Shown: positions 48,697 through 57,856 of the stretch, one piece after another
Numbering within the stretch: position 1 is the stretch's first letter
How the letters are laid out: each line of letters begins with the position of its first letter
Source of the DNA: JAFAXA01 sp963777325
GTDB lineage: Bacteria > Pseudomonadota > Alphaproteobacteria > Acetobacterales > Acetobacteraceae
Assembly (NCBI GenBank): GCA_963777325.1
Contig: CAVZQE010000005.1
Span: 1 to 64,000, forward strand
Length of the DNA stretch: 64,000 nucleotides
Reading direction: 5' to 3'
Position numbers and translations under genes: made by a program
The notes under the pieces: model-generated
Database searches by the model: none
What the model saw: only the letters and a program-made list of their open reading frames with translations
Told to the model about the DNA's origin: nothing

Positions 48697-49246
48697 GCCT
48701 CCCTCCGCCTGGATGCTGGCGCGCGCCTTCAACCGCATCGCGCTCGAGAGCTTCGGCGGCGGCCTGTCGGCCTGGTCGCGCGAGGTCATCGTGCGCGAGC
48801 GCGGCTGGGTGACGGACGAGGAGTTCCTGAGCGCCTCGACCATCTGCCGCATCCTGCCCGGCGCCAACCAGGTCAACATGGCCGTGTTCGTCGGCATGAA
48901 GCTGCGCGGCGTGCCGGGCGCGGTCGCATCCGTCGCTGGGTTAGTGGCGGCGCCGATGGTGATCGTGCTGGTGGCGGGCGCGCTCTATCTGCGGTTTCGC
49001 CACCTTCCGGCGTTGCAGAACATGGTGCGGGGCATGGGGGCGGCGGCGGTCGGGCTCACGCTCTCCGTCGCATGGCGCCAGGGGCGGAACATCCTGACCG
49101 CGCCGGTTCCCCTGCTGCTGTTCCTGATCGCGCTCGCCATGGCGGCGGCGTTCCGCGCGCCGCTCTGGCTGACCCTGCTGCTGCTTGGGCCGGCGGGATT
49201 TTGGTGGGCCTGGCGCGAGCTGGGACGCCGGGAGGCGGCGTCGTGA
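48689..49246 (+). CDS. Chromate transporter, half-size subunit 1
   Basis: 185-aa CHR-domain membrane protein: FNRIALESFGGGLSAWSREV, VTDEEFLSASTICRILPGAN and QVNMAVFVGMKLRGVPGAVA are the conserved N-terminal block of ChrA-type transporters. Such short forms act in pairs as a chromate or other anion carrier. It overlaps both neighbours (PLD-like upstream, second subunit downstream by GTGA). Confidence 0.88.
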   Translation: MNEPPSAWMLARAFNRIALESFGGGLSAWSREVIVRERGWVTDEEFLSASTICRILPGANQVNMAVFVGMKLRGVPGAVASVAGLVAAPMVIVLVAGALYLRFRHLPALQNMVRGMGAAAVGLTLSVAWRQGRNILTAPVPLLLFLIALAMAAAFRAPLWLTLLLLGPAGFWWAWRELGRREAAS

Positions 49247-49767
49247 AGCTGCTCGTGTTCTGGCAGATCTGCGGCATCTTCGGCCTGGCGTCGCTGCTTT
49301 CCCTGGGCGGCGGCAACGCCATTGTCCCGATGCTGCAATTTCAGACCGTTGTCGAGCATCACTGGCTCACGGCCGGGCAGTTCGCCGACAGCTTCGCGAT
49401 CGCCCAGGTGGCCCCCGGCCCGAGCGTTCTCATCGTGACGCTGCTCGGCTACCACATCGCGGGGCTCGCGGGCGCGCTGCTGGCGACGTTCGCGATGATC
49501 CTGCCGGCCGCGATCCTGGTGGGCGTGGTGAGCCGCGTCTGGTCGGTCGGCGAGCACTCGCCCTGGCATGTGGCCGTCGAGCGCGGCATCGCGCCGATCG
49601 CGATCGGCCTGATCGCCGCGAGCGGCCTGATCATCGCCCACAGCGTCGATCGCAGCCCGGTGCAGTGGATCATCTCCACGGCCGCGACGTTGCTGCTCAG
49701 CCTGACCAAGCTCAATCCAGTGACGGTCGTGCTCGGCGGCGGCGTGCTGGCGATGGCCTGGGGCTGA
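49243..49767 (+). CDS. Chromate transporter, half-size subunit 2
   Basis: 174-aa second CHR-domain protein: SLLSLGGGNAIVPMLQFQTV, HHWLTAGQFADSFAIAQVAP and GPSVLIVTLLGYHIAGLAGA. It begins at GTG within the stop of subunit 1. Together the pair has the same make-up as one long bidomain ChrA. Confidence 0.88.
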   Translation: MKLLVFWQICGIFGLASLLSLGGGNAIVPMLQFQTVVEHHWLTAGQFADSFAIAQVAPGPSVLIVTLLGYHIAGLAGALLATFAMILPAAILVGVVSRVWSVGEHSPWHVAVERGIAPIAIGLIAASGLIIAHSVDRSPVQWIISTAATLLLSLTKLNPVTVVLGGGVLAMAWG

Positions 49768-49784
49768 CCGGAAAGGCTGGTTTG

Positions 49785-50678
49785 ATGATCGTCGTGTTCG
49801 GCTCGATCAACGTGGATTTCGTGTTCCCCGTCGAGGCGCTGCCCGTGCCCGGCCAGACCCTGCTCGCGAAGCGGATGCGCACGGAGCCGGGCGGCAAGGG
49901 CGCGAACCAGGCGGTGGCGGCGGCGCTGGACGGAGCGGCGGTCGCGATGGTCGGCGCGGTCGGGGCCGACCCGCTGGCCGGGGCCGCGCTCGCGGGGCTG
50001 CGGAGCGCAGGCGTCGATCTCGGTCGCGTCGCGGTCGCCGACGTGCCGACCGGCTGCGCGACCATCTGCACCGATCCGGCGGGGCGCAATCAGATCGTCG
50101 TCGCGCCGGGCGCCAATCTGCTCGCCCGCGAAGCGGCGGCCGCCGATGCGCTGCTCGCCGGGGGAGCCGTCGTGCTGACGCAGATGGAGGCGGATGCGGC
50201 GGAAACCGCCCGGCTGATCCTGCGCGCGCGGAAGCTGGGCGCGCGGCCGGTGCACAATCTCGCCCCCGCCGGCGCGCTCGATCCGGAGGCGCTGCGCGCG
50301 CTCGAAATCCTGGTCGTCAACGAGGACGAGGCCGCCTGGGTTGGGCGGCAACTCGGTTGCGAGGGCAGCGCGGGGGCGGTAGAGGCGCGGCTCGGCGTCA
50401 CCGTTGTGCGCACGCTCGGCGGCGCGGGCGTCGAATGGGCCGAGGCGGCCGGCGGCACCGGCGCACTGCCGGCCGTGCCGGTTTCCGTGCGCGACACGAC
50501 GGCGGCCGGGGATTGCTTCGTCGGCGTGCTGGCGGCGGCGCTCGGCCGTGGCGCACCACTCGCGCTCGCGGTGCGCCGGGCCAATGTCGCGGCCGCCATC
50601 GCCTGCAGCCGCCCCGGCAGCCAGAGCAGCCTGCCGTCCGCCGCCGAGACCGACCGGGCGCTGGAGGCGGCACGCTGA
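49785..50678 (+). CDS. PfkB-family sugar kinase (ribokinase-like)
   Basis: 297 aa. It has the N-terminal signature GSINVDFVFPVEALPVPGQT and GGKGANQAVAAA, and the C-terminal signature DTTAAGDCFVGVLAAAL with the catalytic Asp and anion hole. Length and motifs are those of ribokinase, phosphorylating ribose or a related sugar. GGAAAGG 8 nt upstream supports the ATG at 49785. The frame opens about 600 nt earlier, inside the chromate genes; that extension is not real. Confidence 0.85.
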   Translation: MIVVFGSINVDFVFPVEALPVPGQTLLAKRMRTEPGGKGANQAVAAALDGAAVAMVGAVGADPLAGAALAGLRSAGVDLGRVAVADVPTGCATICTDPAGRNQIVVAPGANLLAREAAAADALLAGGAVVLTQMEADAAETARLILRARKLGARPVHNLAPAGALDPEALRALEILVVNEDEAAWVGRQLGCEGSAGAVEARLGVTVVRTLGGAGVEWAEAAGGTGALPAVPVSVRDTTAAGDCFVGVLAAALGRGAPLALAVRRANVAAAIACSRPGSQSSLPSAAETDRALEAAR

Positions 50679-50695
50679 CCGGGAGATCCGCCGCG

Positions 50696-51566
50696 ATGAC
50701 GGCCTTGCGCCTTGGCCTGCTGCAATACGAGGTGAGCCGTATCGGCCGGATCGAGGCGTTCGCGGCCAAGCTCGACCGCCTGGTGGCCGAGGGTGCGGCC
50801 GAAGCCGACCTTCTCGTCTTGCCCGAATACGCGTGCATGGAGGTGGCCGCGGCGTTCGCGCCAGTGCGGCATCCGCCGAACTTGAGGCGGTCTGCGAACG
50901 GACCGGGGCGTTGCTGGCGATCATGCGCGACGTGGCGGCGCGGCACAGGGTCTGGCTCGCGCCCGGCACGCTGCCGTGGCGCGACCCGGACGGGCGCATC
51001 CGCAACCGGGCGCCGCTGATCGGCCCGGACGGCGCGGTGGCGTTCCAGGACAAGCACGTGATGACCCGCTTCGAGAGCGAAGAATGGGGCGTCGGGCCGG
51101 GCGCGCCGCCCGGGGTGTTCGCGACGCCCTGGGGCCGGATCGGGATCGCGATCTGCTACGATTGCGAGTTCCCGGACCTCGTGCGGGCGCAGGCCGAGGC
51201 GGGCGCGTGGCTGATGCTGGTGCCGAGCTGCACCGACACGCTGCACGGCTTCAACCGCGTCCGGCTCGCGGCCAGGGCGCGGGCGCTCGAGAACCAGTGC
51301 TTCGTCGCGGTCGCGCCGACGGTTGGGGACGCACCCTGGCTCGCGACCCTCGACGCCAACCGGGGCTACGCGGCCGTGTTCGGTCCGGTCGATCGGGGCT
51401 TTCCAGAGGATGGGGTGATCGTGCGCGGCACGCTCGACGCGCCGGGCTGGGTATTCGCCGAGCTCGACCCGGCGCGGCTCGATGTGGTGCGCGAGGCGGG
51501 GCTGTCCGCAATTTCCGCGACTGGCCCGGCGCCGTTCCGGCCGCGGGGACGCTCCAGCCGGTCTAA
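50696..51566 (+). CDS. Carbon-nitrogen hydrolase (nitrilase superfamily amidase), two frameshifts
   Basis: Amidase of about 290 residues. The catalytic triad is visible: Glu in LLVLPEYACME, Lys in FQDKHVMTRFE, Cys in IAICYDCEFPDLVRA. The frame changes near 50870 (after AAAFAPVR) and near 51510, after which the C-terminus reads NFRDWPGAVPAAGTLQPV and stops at 51566. It is 17 nt after the kinase gene and convergent with the glycosyltransferase. The substrate is unknown, probably an omega-amide or carbamoyl compound. Confidence 0.8.
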
Positions 51567-52666
51567 AGCCCCATCAGCTCCAGCGTGCGGCCCACAACCC
51601 GCGCCTCGTCGTACAGCGCCATCGCCCGCGCGCGCCCGGCGTCTCCCATGCGCCGCCTGAGTGCCGGGTCGGTGGCGAGGCGGCGCAGCGCGTCGGCAAG
51701 CGGGGCGACGGTCATCGACGGCACCAGCAGCCCGGTCTGCCCGTGAACCACCTGTTCGCGCGGGCCGCGGATGTCGGTCGCGACCACGGGCAGGCCGGTG
51801 AGCATCGCCTCGATCACCGACATCGGCAGCCCCTCGAAGTGACTCGGCAGGGCGAAGATGTCGGAGGCCGCCAGCACCGCCGGCACGTCCGCGCGGTAGC
51901 CGAGCATGCGCAGCCGCCCGCGCAAGCCGGATTGCGTGAAGAGCGGGCCGAGATCCTCGCCGCGATCGGTCGGCAGCCGTTCGCCAACGACCCACAGCTC
52001 CGCCTCCGGCACGTCGCGCATGGCGGCGAGGAGTTCGGCATAGCCCTTGTGCCGCACGAGGCGCGAAACGGCGGTCACGACCACCCGGTCCTGTGGCACG
52101 CCGAGCGCTTCACGGATGCGGGCGCGGGCCTCCGGGTCGGGATGGTACAGCGCCGGATCGCGGCCGTTGCCGATCGCGATCGCGCGCCGGGCGATGCCGA
52201 GCCGCTGAGCGTCCCGTGCTTCCTCGGTAGAGACCGTCATGAACAGGTCGGTCATCCGCCCGCCCGCCCATTCCAGCGCGAGCGAGGCCGTGCGCCGGGT
52301 CCAGGAGCCGGGCTGGTTGAACAGGAAACCGTGCCCGGTGTAGGCGACCAGCCGCACGCCACGCAGCCGCGCCGCGAACCGGCCGAGCAGGCCCGCGATC
52401 GGCATATGGGCATGCACGATGTCCGGCCGTTCGGCCCGGATCAGCCGCAAGATGGCCTTCAGCGCCCGGAGCTGCTCGCCGGGCGAAAGGCTTCGCATCG
52501 GCGGCAGGTTCTCGACGCGGAACCCTTCGGCCCGCACCGGATCGAGCAACGGCCCGTCGGCGCAGGCTCCCACGACCTCGTGCCCGCGCGCCCGCATCCC
52601 GCGCATCAGCGGCAGCAGGAAATGGCGGAGGGAAAAATCGACGTTGATGATTTCGAGGATCTTCAC
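51563..52666 (-). CDS. Glycosyltransferase family 4
   Basis: 367 aa from the GTG at 52666. GT-B fold retaining transferase: KILEIINVDFSLRHFLLPLM, DIVHAHMPIAGLLGRFAARL, VVTAVSRLVRHKGYAELLAA, FALPSHFEGLPMSVIEAMLT (the EX7E nucleotide-sugar site) and DIRGPREQVVHGQTGLLVP. It likely adds a sugar to a lipid-linked or polysaccharide acceptor at the inner membrane. A TTG six codons upstream is the alternative start. Confidence 0.9.
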   Translation of the reverse strand: MKILEIINVDFSLRHFLLPLMRGMRARGHEVVGACADGPLLDPVRAEGFRVENLPPMRSLSPGEQLRALKAILRLIRAERPDIVHAHMPIAGLLGRFAARLRGVRLVAYTGHGFLFNQPGSWTRRTASLALEWAGGRMTDLFMTVSTEEARDAQRLGIARRAIAIGNGRDPALYHPDPEARARIREALGVPQDRVVVTAVSRLVRHKGYAELLAAMRDVPEAELWVVGERLPTDRGEDLGPLFTQSGLRGRLRMLGYRADVPAVLAASDIFALPSHFEGLPMSVIEAMLTGLPVVATDIRGPREQVVHGQTGLLVPSMTVAPLADALRRLATDPALRRRMGDAGRARAMALYDEARVVGRTLELMGL

Positions 52667-52821
52667 GCGGCGTGTGTCGCGCAAGCTGGCCGATGCGTCC
52701 AGCTAGATCACCTCCCATACCGCCGAGCCGTACTGGATGACTCGGAGGTGAGTTCGTCCGGCTCGACGGTATCGCTCGGCACGGGGCGGCGGAGGAGACC
52801 GCATCGAACATCGGCAGAGCG
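52667..52821. other. Short gap between glycosyltransferase and DUF779 genes
   Basis: 155 nt with an 8-bp inverted repeat (TCACCTCC/GGAGGTGA, about 30 nt apart). No gene seen; it holds the promoter of the glycosyltransferase. Confidence 0.3.
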
Positions 52822-53214
52822 TCACTCGGGCGGCACCGCGCCGGAGTGACCGTCGGTTCTTACCGACGTGAGGCACCCGCCGGAGCGAATGAGGAACCGC
52901 TGTTCGCGGCCGTTGTCGAGCGAAAACATTCCGCCTCGCCCCGGCACGGCGTCTAGCAAGATCATGCCTCCGCCCCAAGCCGCGAGCTGCCGTCCCCCAA
53001 CGTAGAAGGGCTGGCCGGCGATTTCGCCCAGCTTCACGTCGTGCTTACCGACGCGAAAGCCGTCCCGGGGATAGCACATCGGCGATGATCCGTCGCAGCA
53101 GCCTCCCGACAAATGGAAGAGCACGGGGCCGTGCTCTTCCACGATCGCGTCGAGCAGCGCGAGCGCTGCCGGCGTAGCCGAGACGCCGGAAGCGCTGATC
53201 ACGTCGCCCATCAT
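52822..53214 (-). CDS. DUF779 domain-containing protein
   Basis: 130 aa. VLFHLSGGCCDGSSPMCYP and RFLIRSGGCLTSV with clustered cysteines are the mark of DUF779, a family nearly always encoded beside NAD-dependent (acet)aldehyde dehydrogenases. The function is unknown; a role in aldehyde dehydrogenase maturation or metal handling is often guessed. The ATG at 53214 touches the adhP stop (TGATG); GTG at 53217 is the alternative. Confidence 0.87.
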   Translation of the reverse strand: MMGDVISASGVSATPAALALLDAIVEEHGPVLFHLSGGCCDGSSPMCYPRDGFRVGKHDVKLGEIAGQPFYVGGRQLAAWGGGMILLDAVPGRGGMFSLDNGREQRFLIRSGGCLTSVRTDGHSGAVPPE

Positions 53215-54245
53215 CACGCGGCCATATCAAGAACGACGCGGCCCTCGATTTGTCCCTTGTGCATGCGGTCGAAAACCTCATTCACATTCTCGAGCCGCGC
53301 GGTGGACACGGTTGCCTTCACCTTGCCGTCGCGCGCGAAGTCGATCAACTCCTGCAGGTCGAGCCGCGTACCCACAATGGAGCCGCGCACGGTGATCCCG
53401 TTCAGCACCATCTCGAAGATCGGCAGTGGAAAGTCGCCCGGGGGAAGGCCGTTCAGCGCGATGGTGCCGCCTCGTGAGACCATGCCGAGCGCCTGCTGAA
53501 AAGCCTTCGAGCTGACCGCCGTCACGAGGACTCCTTGCACTCCACCGCCGGTCTCGCGCTTGATCGCCGCCGCCGGATCCTCTCTGCGTGCGTTGACGGT
53601 CACGGTCGCACCCAGATTGCGGGCGAAGTCGAGCTTCGCGTCGTCGATGTCGATAGCCGCGACGTTCATTCCCATTGCGCGAGCATATTGTACAGCCATA
53701 TGGCCGAGACCGCCGATACCGGAGATCGCCACGAAATCCCCGGGTTTGGTGTCCGTCATCTTCAGGCCCTTGTAGACGGTGACACCCGCGCAGAGTACCG
53801 GCGCGATCTCCACAAACCCGATATTGGCCGGCAGATGCCCGACGTAGTTGGGGTCCGCGATCACGTAATCGGCAAATCCGCCATTCACGGAATAACCGGT
53901 GTTCTGCTGGCTTTCGCACAGCGTCTCCCAACCGCTCAGGCAGTGCTTGCAATGGCCGCACGCGGTGTACAGCCAGGGCACGCCGACCCGGTCGCCCTCC
54001 TTGACGTGAGTAACTCCCGCGCCCACGGCCGAGACGAAGCCGACGCCTTCATGTCCGGGGATGAACGGAGGAGTGGGCTTCACCGGCCAGTCGCCTTCGG
54101 CGGCATGCAGATCGGTGTGGCATACGCCCGATGCCCGGATGGCAACCTGGATTTCGCCCGCGCCGGGCTCGGGTACCGGCACCTCCTCAATCGTGAGCGG
54201 CTTGCCGAATTCGCGTACGACCGCCGCTTTCATTGTCTTCGACAT
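53214..54245 (-). CDS. adhP: Alcohol dehydrogenase AdhP
   Basis: 343-aa zinc MDR enzyme for primary alcohols such as ethanol. Catalytic zinc: GVCHTDLHAAEGDWP and PGHEGVGFV. Structural zinc lobe: TACGHCKHCLSGWETLC. NAD fold: ISGIGGLGHMAVQYARAMG. The sequence closely follows the AdhP/ADH1-type short form. It lies 91 nt downstream of the aldehyde dehydrogenase and overlaps the DUF779 gene, forming an alcohol-to-acid oxidation module. Confidence 0.92.
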   Translation of the reverse strand: MSKTMKAAVVREFGKPLTIEEVPVPEPGAGEIQVAIRASGVCHTDLHAAEGDWPVKPTPPFIPGHEGVGFVSAVGAGVTHVKEGDRVGVPWLYTACGHCKHCLSGWETLCESQQNTGYSVNGGFADYVIADPNYVGHLPANIGFVEIAPVLCAGVTVYKGLKMTDTKPGDFVAISGIGGLGHMAVQYARAMGMNVAAIDIDDAKLDFARNLGATVTVNARREDPAAAIKRETGGGVQGVLVTAVSSKAFQQALGMVSRGGTIALNGLPPGDFPLPIFEMVLNGITVRGSIVGTRLDLQELIDFARDGKVKATVSTARLENVNEVFDRMHKGQIEGRVVLDMAA

Positions 54246-54336
54246 GGTCTTTGCCTTCCGTCGTTCTGAGGTCCCTGTGAGTGTCGCATGATCCGAGCCG
54301 GAGCAGCCGCGGCATGCGGTTCCGCTGATTCGGATT

Positions 54337-55852
<1,516 letters not shown>

Positions 55853-55883
55853 CTGATCTTCTCCCCGTGTTCGATGTTGTCTG

Positions 55884-55899
55884 TGCAAACTAAAATCCC
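55884..55899 (-). promoter_or_regulatory. Sigma-54-like -24/-12 promoter before the aldehyde dehydrogenase gene
   Basis: On the minus strand GG, 10 nt, GC, with TTGCA at the -12 position (GG at 55898-55897, GC at 55886-55885). This places the transcript start about 20 nt before the ATG at 55852. The -24 side matches only the GG of the consensus. Spacing is exact; the call is tentative. Confidence 0.45.
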
Positions 55900-56009
55900 G
55901 CGGCGAGATGGGAACCGCAATCGCCCGTGTCGCCTATCCGAGGATTCTGGATGCTTTTTCCCAAATCCCGGTCTATTCAGTGTCGCGGGCGGCAGCGCGG
56001 ATCGACCGA

Positions 56010-56028
56010 CTGTCGCAAGGTGCGACAG
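56010..56028. promoter_or_regulatory. Perfect palindrome CTGTCGCA-AGG-TGCGACAG, likely AcoR-type regulator site
   Basis: Eight-base perfect arms with a 3-nt centre. The TGTCGCA-N3-TGCGACA form is what GAF/Fis-type activators of alcohol and acetoin operons would be expected to bind. It lies 22 nt upstream of the regulator start and about 110 nt upstream of the sigma-54-like promoter, a normal enhancer distance. Confidence 0.6.
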
Positions 56029-56049
56029 GTTGCTCCGGGGGAGCGGAGA

Positions 56050-57165
56050 ATGACCATGGGCGCGGTAATCGACCGGGCGAGGCGCGATTTTTTCGAGGAC
56101 GGGCGGCTCCCCGAACAGGTCCGGCAGCCGGTGTTGCGATCCTGGATCCGTTGTTCGGATCTGGGTCTCTCAACTCGGTCGGCCCCCGCGATTGGGCCGA
56201 TCGTCGAGGCCGAGCTGCGGGCGCTGCAGCAGCGTCACGAAACTTTCATGCGGCTTTGCCGGCCGGAGCTGGAGACGCTCAACGTCGAGGCGCGCGATAC
56301 CGGCAGCGTCGCGATCCTGACCGACGATGCTGGCATGATCCTCGACGCGATCGGCGATGCCGGTTTCGCGACCCGCGCCGCGCAGGTTCTACTCCGGCCC
56401 GGCGTATCCTGGAGCGAGGCGATTACCGGCACCAACGCCATCGGCGTGGCGTTGGCGGAGCGACGTCCCGCGGCGGTTGACGGATCGGAGCACTTTTTCG
56501 CGGGTCATACGATACTGAGCTGCGCGGCGACGCCGGTTATGGATCCGCGCGGCGCGGTGCTGGGCGTGCTCGACCTTTCGGGTTCTTCGGCCTTGGGGCA
56601 CGGCCATGCGCTTGGGCTGGTCCGCATGGCCGTCGATCAAATCGAGCACCGGCTGTTCGGGCAGCGCTTCGAAGGCTGCCGGTTGCTCCGCTTTCACCGC
56701 GACCCGGCGATGCTGGGCACCAGCCGGGAAGGTATCCTGGTCTTTCGCGAGGATCGGCTTATCGGTGGTAACCGGCGTGCGCTGTCGCTCATCGGCGGCA
56801 ACTGGGATCTGCTCGATACGGCGATGTTTGAAGAGATCTTCGACAGACCGGCGCTCGAGGGTCGTCCGTACGTGTCGTTGCAGGCGATCAAGGGCGGCCG
56901 GTTCGTTGGCCGTTGGAGTAGCGGAGGCAATCAGGGCCCCGCGCTCTCAATGGCCACCTTCGACACGGAGCCCCGCACGCCAGGAAGCAAGCTCCTGGCG
57001 GATGTAACGGCTGGCATGATCGATGCCGCACTGGCGGCGTCTGGCGGCAATGTCACCAAGGCCGCGCGGGTTCTCGGCGTTCATCGCAGCACCGTTCATC
57101 GCCATTTGCACCGAACGTCAATGCTGCAGTTCCTGCTCGACCGAGACTGCAAGCGCTCAAGCTGA
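56050..57165 (+). CDS. AcoR-like regulator: GAF and Fis-type HTH, lacking the AAA+ domain
   Basis: 371 aa. The N-terminal half is a GAF sensor with the AcoR signature region (PVLRSWIRCSDLGLS, GVSWSEAITGTNAIGVALAE, FFAGHTILSCAATPVMDPRG), followed by a PAS-like middle part and a C-terminal Fis helix-turn-helix (AALAASGGNVTKAARVLGVH then RSTVHRHLHR). The sigma-54-contacting AAA+ module (GETGTGKE, GAFTGA) that AcoR carries between these parts is absent and the frame is intact. The ATG at 56050 follows GGGGGAGC. It is divergent from the aldehyde/alcohol dehydrogenase operon and most likely controls it. Confidence 0.85.
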   Translation: MTMGAVIDRARRDFFEDGRLPEQVRQPVLRSWIRCSDLGLSTRSAPAIGPIVEAELRALQQRHETFMRLCRPELETLNVEARDTGSVAILTDDAGMILDAIGDAGFATRAAQVLLRPGVSWSEAITGTNAIGVALAERRPAAVDGSEHFFAGHTILSCAATPVMDPRGAVLGVLDLSGSSALGHGHALGLVRMAVDQIEHRLFGQRFEGCRLLRFHRDPAMLGTSREGILVFREDRLIGGNRRALSLIGGNWDLLDTAMFEEIFDRPALEGRPYVSLQAIKGGRFVGRWSSGGNQGPALSMATFDTEPRTPGSKLLADVTAGMIDAALAASGGNVTKAARVLGVHRSTVHRHLHRTSMLQFLLDRDCKRSS

Positions 57166-57180
57166 CTCGCATCTGCGAGT
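57165..57180 (+). terminator. Short inverted repeat after the regulator gene
   Basis: ACTCGCA-TC-TGCGAGT immediately after the stop codon, between two convergent genes. The stem could end transcription, but there is no T-run. Confidence 0.3.
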
Positions 57181-57217
57181 TCGAGCGCCGCCGCCGTACC
57201 TGGCTCGTCCACGCCCC

Positions 57218-57856
57218 TCAAGGCGCGGCCACGGCCTGATCCACCGCGACCACCCAGTCCGCCCGTTCGCGCGACGCCCGGATCAGCACGGCATTCGGCT
57301 CGTCCGTGCTCGCGATCCAGGCGCGCGCCTCGTCAGGAGTGCGGCCGTGGCTGACATGGCGGGCGAGCAGCCATTCCTGCCGCACCGCCTCGTCCCCCTC
57401 GACGAACCACGTCTCGTCGAGCAGCGTGCGCACACCCGCGAACGCGCCATCGAGCAGCAGATAATTGCCTTCGGTGACGACCAGCCGGACGGTGTCCGGC
57501 ACCGCGATCGCGCCCGCGATCGGCTCCTCGATCTCGCGCCGGAAGGCCGGCGCGTACACCGTCTCGCCCGGCGCGGGCTGGCGCAGCCGGCGCAGCAGCG
57601 CGACATACCCGGCCGCGTCGAACGTGTCCGGCGCGCCCTTGCGCGCGCGCCTGCCCAACCGCGCCAGTTCCACATTGGCGAGATGAAAGCCGTCCATCGG
57701 CACGACGCGGACGGCGTCCCCGAGCCGGTCGGCGAGGAGGGCGGCGAGCGTCGATTTGCCCGCGCCAGGCGCGCCGACCAGGCCGAGGATGCGTCGTTCG
57801 CCCGACGCCAGCAGGGCTTCGGCGCGCGCCAGCGGGTTTTCGCAGAGCGATGGCAT
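57218..57856 (-). CDS. Nucleoside/nucleotide kinase family protein (FrcK/pantothenate-kinase-like)
   Basis: 212 aa P-loop kinase: ILGLVGAPGAGKSTLAALLA (Walker A), VVPMDGFHLANVELARLG (substrate Asp) and VTEGNYLLLDGAFAGVRTLL (Walker B-like). This is the uridine kinase/pantothenate kinase fold family that includes putative fructose-transport kinases. The ATG at 57856 overlaps the stop of the heparinase gene; ATG 57880 is the alternative. The substrate is unknown. Confidence 0.82.
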   Translation of the reverse strand: MPSLCENPLARAEALLASGERRILGLVGAPGAGKSTLAALLADRLGDAVRVVPMDGFHLANVELARLGRRARKGAPDTFDAAGYVALLRRLRQPAPGETVYAPAFRREIEEPIAGAIAVPDTVRLVVTEGNYLLLDGAFAGVRTLLDETWFVEGDEAVRQEWLLARHVSHGRTPDEARAWIASTDEPNAVLIRASRERADWVVAVDQAVAAP

